In this document: positions 33,564-42,980 of the stretch, piece by piece
Numbering within the stretch: the first letter of the stretch is position 1
Layout of the letters: every line of letters starts with the position of its first letter
Assembly (NCBI GenBank): GCA_963664625.1
Contig: OY761541.1
Span: forward strand, 3,348,001 to 3,412,000
Direction of reading: 5' to 3'
Length of the DNA stretch: 64,000 nucleotides
Source of the DNA: CBDCFV01 sp963664625
GTDB taxonomy: Bacteria > Chloroflexota > Dehalococcoidia > Lucifugimonadales > UBA3495
Made by a program: the position numbers and the translations under genes
Notes under the pieces: generated by a model
Seen by the model: only the letters and a program-made list of their open reading frames with translations
Database searches by the model: none
What the model was told of the DNA's origin: nothing

Positions 33564-33727
33564 TGTGGATTGACGAATACCTGCCCCAACTATCTGCGGA
33601 GGGCTACCAGGTCACGAGTGAGCCTACCGACGAGTACAACTGCATCGCCCACGCCGCCGCCGAAACCGACCGTTGGTGGAGTCACGTAGCAGACGCCGAT
33701 TACTACTGGCCAGAGTACGCAAGCTAG
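33563..33727 (+). CDS. Hypothetical protein with NCIAHAA motif, probably truncated
   Basis: The product has 54 residues and its ATG overlaps the previous stop. The core YNCIAHAAAETDRWWSH and YYWPEYAS resembles the N-terminal part of DUF7689-like proteins (NCIAWA...RWWWP...YWP), which are normally longer. The frame ends just before the short inverted-repeat element at 33746, so insertion of that element may have removed the C-terminal half. Confidence 0.5.
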   Translation: MWIDEYLPQLSAEGYQVTSEPTDEYNCIAHAAAETDRWWSHVADADYYWPEYAS

Positions 33728-33745
33728 TAGAGAGAAATCTTTATA

Positions 33746-33823
33746 ATGATGGGTAGTTGGGCTGACGAAAGTATCCAGCAACAGATGGAAGCGCGTAACC
33801 TGTGTGCAGAGACTTCCCATCAT
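33746..33823. mobile_element. Short inverted-repeat element, family 3, copy 1
   Basis: About 78 bp bounded by atgatgggtag and cttcccatcat (inverted), with interior gttgggctg and gcgcgtaacctgtgtgca. A second copy at 35691-35767 shares most bases. The two flank the DUF262 gene as direct repeats. Confidence 0.7.
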
Positions 33824-33894
33824 TTCTAAGTTGTTGGCCTAGCAGGGGCAAGGGTCAGATGGCTTGGGAAATAGGGATGAAAAGACTACCCCGT

Positions 33895-35634
33895 CTACCT
33901 TCCTAGTATTTTCTTGATAGCTTCCTTAAGGCTGTTCCGTCTGGCTTCATAAAACGACTCAAACTCAAGGATGGACGTTGGTACTTCTCCCAGATAATGA
34001 AGGTCTTGGTATTCCTGCCGAGAACTTGTATTAGGGTACGTCTTCGAGAGCCACTCGTCCGGCATTGTCGCCTGCTTTTCGATGTTGACCGGACCTGACA
34101 GGAGTTGAAGGTTGGCCAGTCCATCCTTCAACTCTGCAAAGCGCGACGCTTTGTCTTCTGGAACGCCGGCCTGCATAAGCCTTTGCCGAGTGAAGCGCGA
34201 TGCGGGAAAAATATGGTCCACATGAAACTTGTTCTTCAAGTCAACTGAAGGAACAAGAAAGGACAAGAGGGCAAAGGTCAGCCTGTTGCCATAGCGCATA
34301 TCTGCCAGCCCTTCCACCTCCTCATCCTCAAATGACAGTGTCCGCCCTTTGCTTGCCATTGCCTCCCGGAGCTTGTCGACCGGGAACGAGTCAGACTCGC
34401 TGTCTCTTATAGCTTGCCTAAGGGCCGTCAAAAGCGTGTCCAGCCCACTGCCCCAGACCCCTGCCTTTAGCAAGCTTCGAGTGAGCCATTCCCGAATTGT
34501 GGTCCGGTCATCGGAGAAGCTGCTGTGGGTCAAGTAGGGCATATTGGCGTTTCTTCGGTAGAGGTAATACGCTATGGGTAAGATTGCATTGTGGGCGGTC
34601 AAATTTTGACCATTAAAGCCAAAGTCGGCAACAAGCTGTACTGTCAACTTCAAGGCATCGGAAACACTGTCCCACTTACCCTCGAAAACAGACATGTTGT
34701 TGCGGTTGAAGTTGTCTACCTTGAACCCAACGCTGCCGATGTCGCTCAGCATAAGTCCGGCCTTGAGGACCAAATCCTTGGAAAAAGAGAACCCTTCCCC
34801 CATCCTGTTGAGATGGTCAACCAAGCGGTGAACTTCCTCCCTGGCATCGTGCTGACCCCACTGCGCTACGGCTATTGAAAGCAACAGGTCGGAATGAGAA
34901 AGGGCAGTTCCTCCGTCATTCATGCGAATGAAGATCTGTAGAACTTTGTCCAGTTCCTGACCCGTTTCCTCATAGAAAGAGACTAGGTGTTCTTTGTGCA
35001 CGACAGTATGAAGTCTATCCAGAGATCTGTAAGCAAGGTTCAGTTTTTCCTTCTCCAAGCCTCGTCCGGTTAGCCATTCCACCATAGGAGGCCCCCCGTC
35101 CATGGACATTATGTCACCGACACGGAACCAGCACTCCTGCTCATTCCCCGACTGCTCTGAAGTCCTAAAGCTGAATCGGTACTTCGAGCCTTCTTCGTCT
35201 TCATCTTCAGGCTGCCAAAGCAGGTCCAAATACAGATGCTGCACAGGGAACGCGTCGGGGTTAGTCCACCATAGGCGGGGTAGTTTCTTGGCCATACTGC
35301 CCCTCAAGCCGATGTTCAAGGCAGTTAAGCGCTGTTGGCCGTCCAGCACAGCAGTCAAGGGTTGATTTGACATTTCAGGCAGTGCTGGGCAATGGGGATT
35401 GTCTCGCTCGTGATACTCACGGACAAAATCATAGAAATTGAACTTACCACTATTTTCAGAGGCTACCTTCCAGTACAGAAAAGTTCCAAAGGGGTAACCC
35501 TGCATCAAGCTATCGAATAGGGTATAGATTTGATCCTCTCTCCACACAAATTCCCGCTGAATGGCAGGTAGTACGAGATCGTGTCGGTGTATTTGGTTCA
35601 AAGTCTCCACTACGGTTCGAGCAGTTTGGTACAT
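33895..35634 (-). CDS. DUF262 domain protein (GmrS/Type IV restriction-like)
   Basis: The product has 579 residues with GGGAGAG 7 bases before the ATG. The N-terminal DUF262 ParB-like domain has IQREFVWREDQIYTLFDSLMQGYPFGTFLYW and the ATPase-type motif LDGQQRLTAL. The C-terminal part contains KFHVDHIFPASRF, an HNH-like DUF1524 core, then LANLQLLSGPVN. This matches GmrSD-type modified-DNA restriction enzymes. GC is visibly lower than in flanking genes, which suggests horizontal acquisition. It is flanked by two copies of the short element. Confidence 0.88.
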   Translation of the reverse strand: MYQTARTVVETLNQIHRHDLVLPAIQREFVWREDQIYTLFDSLMQGYPFGTFLYWKVASENSGKFNFYDFVREYHERDNPHCPALPEMSNQPLTAVLDGQQRLTALNIGLRGSMAKKLPRLWWTNPDAFPVQHLYLDLLWQPEDEDEEGSKYRFSFRTSEQSGNEQECWFRVGDIMSMDGGPPMVEWLTGRGLEKEKLNLAYRSLDRLHTVVHKEHLVSFYEETGQELDKVLQIFIRMNDGGTALSHSDLLLSIAVAQWGQHDAREEVHRLVDHLNRMGEGFSFSKDLVLKAGLMLSDIGSVGFKVDNFNRNNMSVFEGKWDSVSDALKLTVQLVADFGFNGQNLTAHNAILPIAYYLYRRNANMPYLTHSSFSDDRTTIREWLTRSLLKAGVWGSGLDTLLTALRQAIRDSESDSFPVDKLREAMASKGRTLSFEDEEVEGLADMRYGNRLTFALLSFLVPSVDLKNKFHVDHIFPASRFTRQRLMQAGVPEDKASRFAELKDGLANLQLLSGPVNIEKQATMPDEWLSKTYPNTSSRQEYQDLHYLGEVPTSILEFESFYEARRNSLKEAIKKILGR

Positions 35635-35690
35635 CGTGTAACTCTCCCGAATACGTTGGCTTCTTGCTGTTAGTGGACGACTTCCTTTTT

Positions 35691-35767
35691 ATGATGGGTA
35701 GTTGGGCTGCCTAAATTGCCCAGCAGCAATCGAAGCGCCTAACCTGTGTGCAAGAACTTCCCATCAT
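35691..35767. mobile_element. Short inverted-repeat element, family 3, copy 2
   Basis: 77 bp, atgatgggta to cccatcat, with the shared interior gcgcctaacctgtgtgcaag, about 55 bp upstream of the DUF262 start. It is in the same orientation as copy 1. Confidence 0.7.
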
Positions 35768-35878
35768 GGCTAAGCTGTCGGTCTACTGGGTCCCGATGAA
35801 GACATCAGCCACCACACTTCTGAATTCCTCGGCCACGAAGTTCTACAGTGAAGTCCACTGCTTCATGCGCCGCCCGGC

Positions 35879-35992
35879 CTAAAAAATAGCTATAGGATTA
35901 ACCGGCGAGCCCGTAGTGTTGTGCAGCGGCCCCATGGTCAGCATGAACTCCCACTCGTTGCGCTCCCGGCGGGCGACGGCCAACTCCTCGTA
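35879..35992 (-). pseudogene. Duplicated 3' end of a cyclase family gene
   Basis: The last 37 codons plus stop of a cyclase gene (EELAVARRERNEWEFMLTM ... NTTGSPVNPIAIF) closely match the C-terminus of the intact cyclase at 36117-37064, with several substitutions and a two-residue deletion. It breaks off right at the 16-bp hairpin at 35996. It is not translated as a complete protein. Confidence 0.9.
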
Positions 35993-35995
35993 ATA

Positions 35996-36030
35996 GCGGC
36001 TAATTCAAAATCTGATTTTGAATTAGCCGC
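35996..36030. repeat. Perfect 16-bp inverted repeat, 3-base loop
   Basis: GCGGCTAATTCAAAAT, loop CTG, ATTTTGAATTAGCCGC. It sits exactly at the break point of the cyclase-tail duplication. It may be a transposon end remnant, terminator or recombination scar. Confidence 0.8.
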
Positions 36031-36116
36031 AAATGGTTGGCCCGGATATGCGAACATTCAATATTTACATTGAGACTACCAAATCAAAAGTTTGGAATAC
36101 AGTACAGTTGAGTCCC

Positions 36117-37064
36117 CTAAAATATAGCTATCGGGTTGACTGGCGACCCGGTGGTGTTGTGCAGCGGCAGCGGCTCCATGGTCAGCATGAACTCCCAACG
36201 GTTTCGTTCCCGGCAGGCGACCGCCAACTCTTCGAGATCGGCGTTGTCGAGTATCCATACTCCCATAGCTACTATACTGACTTGGTGGATGGGGTTGGAC
36301 AGCTTGGGGTACTGCTGGGGCGAAACGTCGTTGCCGGTGTCGGTGCCCAGCATGGCGATGTCCCGCTCCCGGAAGATGGGCAGGCAGGCGGCTTGGCAGG
36401 CCGTCGATCCGGCCTCACGGGCCACGGGCCCTTCGACGTTGCGGCGGTGGAGTTGCCCCGTCCGAATCAACAGGACGTCTCCCGGTTCTATTTTGAACCC
36501 GCACCGTTCCTCGGCGGCCAGGATGTCTTCGGGCATCACCCCTTCGCCCCGTTCCAGCCAGTCGATCTCCCGTATCATTGGCACGTCCACCAGGACGCCG
36601 CGAGTGACTATCCCGTTCTTGGCCTCTTCCACCGAGCAAACCGTCGCGCCCAGGCTGGTGGACACCATGTGGGCCGGTTTGCCGTTGTAAGTCTTGCCGT
36701 CCCAGAAGAAGTGGGCCAGGCTGTCAACGTGGGTGATGGTATAGCCGTGGAAAATCATGCCGAAGTAGTCGGTGGCGGCGGCGTTGGGCCGCGCGCTGAC
36801 CTTGTCTCCTGTAGCCCAACCCTCTCCGCTTTCAACCATGAAATGGACCGGCGGGTTCGGCGCGTCCAGCGTTGACTCGAACTGTATGGTGCGCGACAGG
36901 GAGATGCGCACTCCCTCTTGCACCGTGGCCACCGCCCGCTTGACCTGCTCCGGCGTAATCAGGTTCAACGCTCCCATCTCGTCGTCCTCACCCCACCGGC
37001 CCCAGTTGGAAAGAGACTGGAAGTAGCCAAGGACCTCTTCTTCACTCGGTATGTTGGCTTGCAT
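36117..37064 (-). CDS. Cyclase family protein (kynurenine formamidase-like)
   Basis: The product has 315 residues with GAGGTG before the ATG. The metal-binding motif H-x-D-x3-H is present as HVDSLAHFFWDGKTYNG, with the further conserved region GVLVDVPMIREIDWL and GDVLLIRTGQLHRRN. Family members are metal-dependent hydrolases that act on N-formylkynurenine or cyclic imides. The neighbouring amidases suggest amide or imide metabolism. A broken copy of its tail lies just downstream. Confidence 0.88.
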   Translation of the reverse strand: MQANIPSEEEVLGYFQSLSNWGRWGEDDEMGALNLITPEQVKRAVATVQEGVRISLSRTIQFESTLDAPNPPVHFMVESGEGWATGDKVSARPNAAATDYFGMIFHGYTITHVDSLAHFFWDGKTYNGKPAHMVSTSLGATVCSVEEAKNGIVTRGVLVDVPMIREIDWLERGEGVMPEDILAAEERCGFKIEPGDVLLIRTGQLHRRNVEGPVAREAGSTACQAACLPIFRERDIAMLGTDTGNDVSPQQYPKLSNPIHQVSIVAMGVWILDNADLEELAVACRERNRWEFMLTMEPLPLHNTTGSPVNPIAIF

Positions 37065-37087
37065 AGGTCAGCACCTCGTCTCATAAA

Positions 37088-38440
37088 CTATCTCAAGGGC
37101 GGCCGCAAGTCTACGTCCAAGACCGTTTCGCACCACTTGGCGGCGGCCAGCAGGCTGGCGTCCTCGCCCGGCCCCGCGGCCAGTTGGATGCCGAGAGGCA
37201 GCCCCGAAGACGATAGCCCCGACGGAACGCTGACGGCTGGCAGTCCGCAGGAAGTCCAGGGGCCTTGGAACATGGTGTTTCCGGTATTGGTCAGATCGGC
37301 CAGTGCCGGAGTGGGGGTGCTGGGCGTCAACAGGATGTCGGCCCTTCCGGCCATGTTCGCCATGTCGGCGATGAACCGCTGGCGGCGTTCCTGCACTTGG
37401 GAATAGGTCACCACGTCGGTATCCAGTCCCCGCCGCAGCATGGCCCGCAGAATCGGTTGGTACTCTTCCGACCTTTCCTCATACATGGCTTGGTGAAACG
37501 CCGCGGCCTCCACCGCCATGACCACCTGCTGGTCCTGTATCGCGGTGTCCATACTCTCCGGCAAAGCAACGTCTTCGACGATTGCCCCCGCCTTGCTGAG
37601 CAACTCCAAAACGCCGTCGGTATGCTGCCGGGTCTCCTCATCGGCGTGTTCGTAGAAGAAGCGGCGCACTACGCCGATGCGGGGCGCGGATGGCCAAGTC
37701 AACCCTGCCATGTAATCATCGGACTGATGGCGTAGGGTTATCGCCTCTTCAGGGTCAGGCCCGGCCATCACCTGCATCAACAGGGCGATATCCTCCACGG
37801 TGCGGGCCATCCATCCCGGATGGTCCAGGGACCAACTGACGGGGATGATGCCGTAGCGGCTCACCCGCCCGAAGCTCGGCTTGAAGCCCACCACGCCATT
37901 GTAGGAGGCCGGGCGCAGCACCGACCCGACGGTCTGGGAGCCGAGAGCCGCGGAGCACATGCGCGCCGCCACCGCCACCGCCGACCCGCTGCTGGAGCCG
38001 CCGGGAGTGTGGGCCGCGTTCCAAGGGTTTATCGTGGGCGACGGATCGGCGCAGGCGAACTCGGTGGTCACCGTCTTGCCCAGCATGATTGCCCCGGCGC
38101 GTTTCAGCAACGATACCGTGGTGGCGTCGTATTCGGGAACGAAGTCGGCGTACAACCTGGAGCAGGCCGTCGTCGGGATGCCGGCAGTGTAGTAAATATC
38201 CTTCACCCCGATGGGCACTCCGTGCAACGGCCCCAAACGCGCGCCTGCGTCCAACTCCGCCTGCTTCTGCTTCGCCTCGGCCAATACGGCGTCGTGGTCC
38301 AAGTACACCCACGCCTTCAGTTGCGGCTCCAGCGAGTCAATCCTGGCCAGCAGGGACTCCATCAGGTCCACCGGCGACAACTGCCGTCCCCGGATTTGTT
38401 GCGCCGCTTCGGACGCGGTCAATTCATAAAGCTCAGGCAT
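37088..38440 (-). CDS. Amidase (amidase signature family)
   Basis: The product has 450 residues from the ATG at 38440, with AGGAG upstream. The catalytic Lys is in GVPIGVKDIYY, and Ser in HTPGGSSSGSAVAVAARMCSAALGSQTVGS. It is similar in size and sequence to the amidase at 30749, so they are probably paralogues. It lies 23 bp from the cyclase start on the same strand, consistent with an operon. Confidence 0.9.
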   Translation of the reverse strand: MPELYELTASEAAQQIRGRQLSPVDLMESLLARIDSLEPQLKAWVYLDHDAVLAEAKQKQAELDAGARLGPLHGVPIGVKDIYYTAGIPTTACSRLYADFVPEYDATTVSLLKRAGAIMLGKTVTTEFACADPSPTINPWNAAHTPGGSSSGSAVAVAARMCSAALGSQTVGSVLRPASYNGVVGFKPSFGRVSRYGIIPVSWSLDHPGWMARTVEDIALLMQVMAGPDPEEAITLRHQSDDYMAGLTWPSAPRIGVVRRFFYEHADEETRQHTDGVLELLSKAGAIVEDVALPESMDTAIQDQQVVMAVEAAAFHQAMYEERSEEYQPILRAMLRRGLDTDVVTYSQVQERRQRFIADMANMAGRADILLTPSTPTPALADLTNTGNTMFQGPWTSCGLPAVSVPSGLSSSGLPLGIQLAAGPGEDASLLAAAKWCETVLDVDLRPPLR

Positions 38441-38463
38441 CAATGTTCTCCTGTCAGTTAATC

Positions 38464-38649
38464 CTATTCGGCCTTTACTACTTGGACTAATTCATCATCA
38501 ATCGGTTCCAAGTACAGTTCCAACGCTTCGCGAATGTTGGCCAACGCTTCCTCCCGAGTATCACCTTCGCTGATGCAACCAGGTAAGGCGGGGATGTAAG
38601 CCGTATAGCCTCCATCCTCGGACGGGGTGAGGACTATTTTTACCTTCAT
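38464..38649 (-). CDS. HicB-like antitoxin, orphan (UPF0150 type)
   Basis: The product has 61 residues: KIVLTPSEDGGYTAYIPALPGCISEGDTREEALANIREALELYLE, the core HicB fold only. No HicA-like gene lies on either side; both neighbours are amidases. Solitary short HicB proteins occur in many genomes with unknown roles. Confidence 0.8.
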   Translation of the reverse strand: MKVKIVLTPSEDGGYTAYIPALPGCISEGDTREEALANIREALELYLEPIDDELVQVVKAE

Positions 38650-38672
38650 AGTTCACATCCTTCCATGCTCTG

Positions 38673-40088
38673 CTATATCGGCGGCCGCCGTGTATGCCAG
38701 TCGGTGGCTTGTTCGTAACCCTGGGCTACCCTGAACAACGTCTCCTCATCAAAGGGTTTGCCAGCGATCTGCAATCCCACAGGCAACTCGTCGCTTGTGA
38801 AGCCGCAAATTATGGACAGGGCCGGGGTGCTGGCCAGGTTGAACGGCCCGGTAAAGCTGCGCCGTCCGGCGAACCCGTCCAGCAGTTCTTCCTTGCTATT
38901 GATGCCGGCCGCGGCGGGTATGGCCTGCGCGGGTATTGGAGAGGTGGGCATCACCAGCACGTCCACCTGCTCCAGGGCGTCGAGGATCTGCTGCCGCAGC
39001 ATGTGCCTGAGCCTGACCGCCTTCTGGTAAGTTTGGGACGGAAGAATGCTGCCGGCCAAGAACCGGACCCGGTTGTTGTGATCGTACTGCTCCGGCCAGG
39101 ACCGTATGCCTTCGTGGTGCACTATCGAGGCGTCGGCCATGGTGATCGCGCCGGATATCGTCGCGGAATGGACAATGAGCGGGATTGATACTTCTTGAAT
39201 CACTGCCCCCAACTCGCCCAGCACCGACACCGCTTGGGTGATGCTGTTGCGAACGTCAGGCTCCACAACGTCGGAGTCGACCCGCTCCCGGATTACCCCG
39301 ACCTTTATCCCCCGGATGTCTCCGTTCAGGTTCCCAAAGTAATCGGGCACCGGCGCGTTGCGGGTATAGGGGTCCTTGGGATCGTAGCCGGCGATGGCCC
39401 CCAGGGTCATGGCGCAGTCGGCGGTGGTCCGGGAGATGGGGCCAACGGCATCCATTGACCAGGAAGCCGCCAGCACGCCGTACCTGCTCACCAACCCCCA
39501 GGTGGGACGTATACCCACCAGCCCGCAGAAGGCCGCCGGGCCGCGGATGGAGCCGCCGGTATCTTCGCCAAGGGAGGTGGCGCACAAAAAGGCCGCCGTC
39601 GCCGCTCCCGACCCGCTGCTGGAGGTGCCCGGATTCCGCGACAAGTCCCACGGGTTCAGAGGCCGTCCGTAGGGGTGGTGAAATGCGTCGCCGCTGGCGA
39701 ACTCGCTCATGTTAAGCTTCCCCAGCAGCACCGCCCCCGCATTGTTCAGGTTCGTCATGACAGTGGCGTCTTCGTCGGGGATCAGGTCTTTGAGGATAGA
39801 CGACCCGCCGGTGGTAAGGATGCCCTTGGTGTAAAGCTGGTCCTTTACCGCTATCGGTACTCCGTGCATCGGCCCCCGGTGTTGCCCGGCGGCGATTTCC
39901 TGGTCCGCCTGCCGCGCGGCGGCCAAGGCTTCTTCCCTTGTGACCGTAATGTAGGAGTGCAGCTTTCCGTCTACCTCGTCAATTCGGTCCAAGTAGGCCT
40001 CGGTAACTTCAACTGAGGACACTTCTCTGGAGCCTATAAGCGAGGATAGTTCGGTGGCGGAAAGGAACGGGAGTTGGGATTTTTCCAT
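38673..40088 (-). CDS. Amidase (amidase signature family)
   Basis: The product has 471 residues from the ATG at 40088, with GGAG upstream. A longer frame to 40130 lacks a site. The Lys is in GVPIAVKDQLYTKG, and the Ser-rich motif is NPGTSSSGSGAATAAFLCATSLGEDTGGS. It is more like GatA or aryl-amidase branches than the other two. It begins with LPFLSATELSSLIGSREVSSVEVTEAYLDRI. Confidence 0.9.
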   Translation of the reverse strand: MEKSQLPFLSATELSSLIGSREVSSVEVTEAYLDRIDEVDGKLHSYITVTREEALAAARQADQEIAAGQHRGPMHGVPIAVKDQLYTKGILTTGGSSILKDLIPDEDATVMTNLNNAGAVLLGKLNMSEFASGDAFHHPYGRPLNPWDLSRNPGTSSSGSGAATAAFLCATSLGEDTGGSIRGPAAFCGLVGIRPTWGLVSRYGVLAASWSMDAVGPISRTTADCAMTLGAIAGYDPKDPYTRNAPVPDYFGNLNGDIRGIKVGVIRERVDSDVVEPDVRNSITQAVSVLGELGAVIQEVSIPLIVHSATISGAITMADASIVHHEGIRSWPEQYDHNNRVRFLAGSILPSQTYQKAVRLRHMLRQQILDALEQVDVLVMPTSPIPAQAIPAAAGINSKEELLDGFAGRRSFTGPFNLASTPALSIICGFTSDELPVGLQIAGKPFDEETLFRVAQGYEQATDWHTRRPPI

Positions 40089-40282
40089 CGGTAAACAACT
40101 CCTTGAACAAGTACGCAGCCGGCAAAACACGCCTGCCCGCTGCCCGCTTTGGGCTTGCGGAGAATGAGGCCCATTGTGGCCGTAGGGGAAATAGTTGTCA
40201 ATCTGGACTGCTATAATCTCCCCAAGCAGGCCATGATTGAAATGCGGCGACTGTTATACAGGAGCCAAGAGGAGTCATACGT

Positions 40283-41641
40283 ATGGACCAATGGACTGGG
40301 GTAGTGCTCGCCGCGGGCGACGGCACAAGAATGAAATCGCGGCTGTCCAAGGTGCTCCACCGCATCTGCGGCAAGCCCATGGTGCGGTATCCTCTGGACC
40401 TGATGGCCCAATTGGGCATCCAACGCCGCATAGTCGTAGTGTCGCCTTCCAACCGGGGCCCCGTTCAAGAGGAGTTGGGAGATGATGTGGAGTACATTAC
40501 CCAGCCGGAGGCCAAGGGCACCGGCGACGCCATAGCACAGACGCGGGGACTGCTGGAAGGCCTGAAGGGACGCCTGCTGGTTATGGCCGCCGACGCTCCC
40601 TTGGTGCGGGCGGACTCGGTTAAGACCTTGATGTCCAAACATATCAAATCCGCTGCGGACATGACACTGCTGACTTGCCGGTTGCCGTCCGCCGGGGACT
40701 TCGGCAGAGTGGTGCGGGACCCGCAAGGGCATGTGACAGGCATAGTCGAGGCCGCTGACTGGAGCGGCGACATACACGATGCAGCCGAGGTCAACGGCAG
40801 TGTGTACTGCTTTGACAACGCTTGGTTATGGGCCAACATTGAACAGGTCGGGGCCTCTCCCAAGGGCGAACGTTACATCACCGCCCTCCCGGCCATCGGA
40901 GCCGCCAGCGGCGCCAATATCCTGGGCGTCGAGGTTGGCGACCCCTCCGAGTTGATGGGAGTGAACAACCGGGTCCAGTTATCCGAAGTGGAGGCCGTTT
41001 TGCGGCGGCGCATTTGCGAGGAGTGGATGCTGGCCGGGGTAACGATTGCCGACCCCGCGACGGTATACATCGACGCCGATGTGACCATCGGGCAAGACAC
41101 GATTATCCTGCCTAACACGATGATTACCGGCCGCTCGGTCATTGGTGAGCAGTGCGAAATTGGCCCGGGCTCGGTAATCAAGGACTCGGTGTTGGGCAAC
41201 CGCTGCAAAGCGGTTGCGTCCGTACTGGAAGAGTCCACCATGGAAGACGACGTGGACATTGGCCCATTCAGTCATCTGCGTCCCGGCGCCTACCTGGAAT
41301 CGAACGTCCACTTGGGGAACTTCGTGGAGGTCAAGGAGAGCCGGTTCCACACCGGCGCGGTCATGGGCCACTTTGGGTACGTGGGTGACGCCTCCATAGG
41401 GCCAGGAGTCAACGTCGGCGCGGGTATGATTACCTGCAACTATGACGGCAAGGACAAACACCGTACGATCATCGGAGAGGGCGCCTTCATCGGATGCGAC
41501 ACCATGCTGGTGGCTCCGGTCACCGTCGGCGCGGGCGCCGCGACCGGGGCCGGCGCCGTGGTGACGAAAGACATCCCTCCCGATAGACTAGCGGTTGGTG
41601 TTCCTGCTAGAATAACGGGCAGCAATCCTATAACCAAGTGA
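40283..41641 (+). CDS. glmU: Bifunctional GlmU (UDP-GlcNAc pyrophosphorylase / GlcN-1-P acetyltransferase)
   Basis: The product has 452 residues with AGAGGAG before the ATG. The N-terminal nucleotidyltransferase begins VVLAAGDGTRMKSRLSKVLH with the GTGDA substrate loop and Asp at GDFGRVVRD. From about residue 250 a left-handed beta helix of hexapeptide repeats follows (VGAGMITCNYDGKDKHRTIIG). The acetyltransferase His is in GHFGYVGD. It makes UDP-N-acetylglucosamine for cell-wall precursors. It is divergent from the amidase cluster. Confidence 0.96.
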   Translation: MDQWTGVVLAAGDGTRMKSRLSKVLHRICGKPMVRYPLDLMAQLGIQRRIVVVSPSNRGPVQEELGDDVEYITQPEAKGTGDAIAQTRGLLEGLKGRLLVMAADAPLVRADSVKTLMSKHIKSAADMTLLTCRLPSAGDFGRVVRDPQGHVTGIVEAADWSGDIHDAAEVNGSVYCFDNAWLWANIEQVGASPKGERYITALPAIGAASGANILGVEVGDPSELMGVNNRVQLSEVEAVLRRRICEEWMLAGVTIADPATVYIDADVTIGQDTIILPNTMITGRSVIGEQCEIGPGSVIKDSVLGNRCKAVASVLEESTMEDDVDIGPFSHLRPGAYLESNVHLGNFVEVKESRFHTGAVMGHFGYVGDASIGPGVNVGAGMITCNYDGKDKHRTIIGEGAFIGCDTMLVAPVTVGAGAATGAGAVVTKDIPPDRLAVGVPARITGSNPITK

Positions 41642-41705
41642 CCTCCTGGCATCATCCGCTTGCGAGTGCCGTTTCTGGACCGTCGGCGTCCGGGGGGCGA
41701 GGGTT

Positions 41706-42923
41706 TTGGATACAGATAGCGTACCATCAGCATTAATCTTCGCGGCATCCCTCCTCTTGTTCTCTTACGTCAGCTTGGGGCAACGTTCCGCCCTTGCCCC
41801 AGGCAGCTTGTCTAAAACTGGGGTGTCGCTTCAGAAGGCCGCACCGTTCCTCCGCCCTTTCAAGCTGGCATGTGTTATCGCCGCGGCCCTCTCGGGGTTG
41901 GCCTTGGCCCACAGCGTAGGCGCCACCGGGTGGTGGCTTGTTGCCCTCTTGGCTTTGGGTCTTCTGCTCGGCCTCATAGTTGTAGACCGTACCGCCGCAG
42001 TCGCTGCCTCCAAGACCCCCGCCAAAGTTGACCGTCTCTGTATCCCATTGTTGTGGTTGTTTGATTGGAGCGGGAGCAGGGGCACAACCGCCCCCAATGG
42101 CATCGCATCCGGACCGGATGGCAATGGCAATGGCTCTCACGATGACCTGTTGGACCGGGACCAACCCGTGATAACCGAGGCGGAGTTGGGCAGCCTGGAC
42201 TACCGTGACCGGGAGATGCTGAGGTCCATCGTGAGCTTGGACGTAACTACGGCCCACGAGATTATGGTCCCGCGGCTGGACATGGTGGCGGTGGACGACA
42301 AGTCGTCGCTGACTCAAGTGGCCGATCAGATGGTCCAGAGCGGCCACAGCCGGATACCCGTGTATACCGACACCATCGACCACGTTCTGGGCATCGTGCA
42401 CTCACGGGACGTATTGGCTGCCTTGGCCCGTCCGGACTCCAAGCAAACCTTGGGCGACCTCATTAATCCTGCGTTCTTCATACCGGAAACCAAGAGACTG
42501 GACGACTTGTTGGAAGAGTTACAAGACAAGGGCATTCAAATGGCCATCGTGGTGGATGAATACGGAGGGACCGAGGGCCTGGTCACTATAGAAGATCTTC
42601 TCGAAGAGATTGTAGGGGAAATAGAGGACGAGTTTTCCAGGACCAGGGAGGCCGAATTAGTTCGCTTGCCGGACGGCGGGGTGCTGGTAGATGCGAGTGT
42701 ATCCACTGAAGACATCGCGGAGTTGTTCTCCGCTACCATAGACAGCACCGACGTGGATACCGTCGGGGGGTTCGTCTATCAAGCCTTGGGTAAGATTCCA
42801 TCACCCGGTGACGTGGTTTCCACGGACCATCTGCGCATAGAAGTAGTGTCTATATTGGGTCGCCGGCTTCGAAAGCTGCACATTCAACGAAAGGATACTA
42901 ACGCATCACCTCCAAGCGCTTGA
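41706..42923 (+). CDS. CorC/HlyC-type CBS-domain transporter-associated protein
   Basis: The product has 405 residues with a TTG start and GGGCGAGGG upstream. Residues 1-110 hold two hydrophobic segments rather than a full DUF21 (CNNM) domain. The CBS pair (about 170-300) contains VTTAHEIMVPRLDMVAVDDKSSL and MAIVVDEYGGTEGLVTIEDLLEEIVGEIEDEF. The C-terminal CorC_HlyC domain follows. Family members take part in divalent ion transport. The short membrane region is divergent from the standard DUF21 domain. Confidence 0.85.
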   Translation: MDTDSVPSALIFAASLLLFSYVSLGQRSALAPGSLSKTGVSLQKAAPFLRPFKLACVIAAALSGLALAHSVGATGWWLVALLALGLLLGLIVVDRTAAVAASKTPAKVDRLCIPLLWLFDWSGSRGTTAPNGIASGPDGNGNGSHDDLLDRDQPVITEAELGSLDYRDREMLRSIVSLDVTTAHEIMVPRLDMVAVDDKSSLTQVADQMVQSGHSRIPVYTDTIDHVLGIVHSRDVLAALARPDSKQTLGDLINPAFFIPETKRLDDLLEELQDKGIQMAIVVDEYGGTEGLVTIEDLLEEIVGEIEDEFSRTREAELVRLPDGGVLVDASVSTEDIAELFSATIDSTDVDTVGGFVYQALGKIPSPGDVVSTDHLRIEVVSILGRRLRKLHIQRKDTNASPPSA

Positions 42924-42980
42924 TGTGTAGGACAAACGTGGCTCCACTCTTGGTGGGACGCCGAAAATCGTCAATAAATT

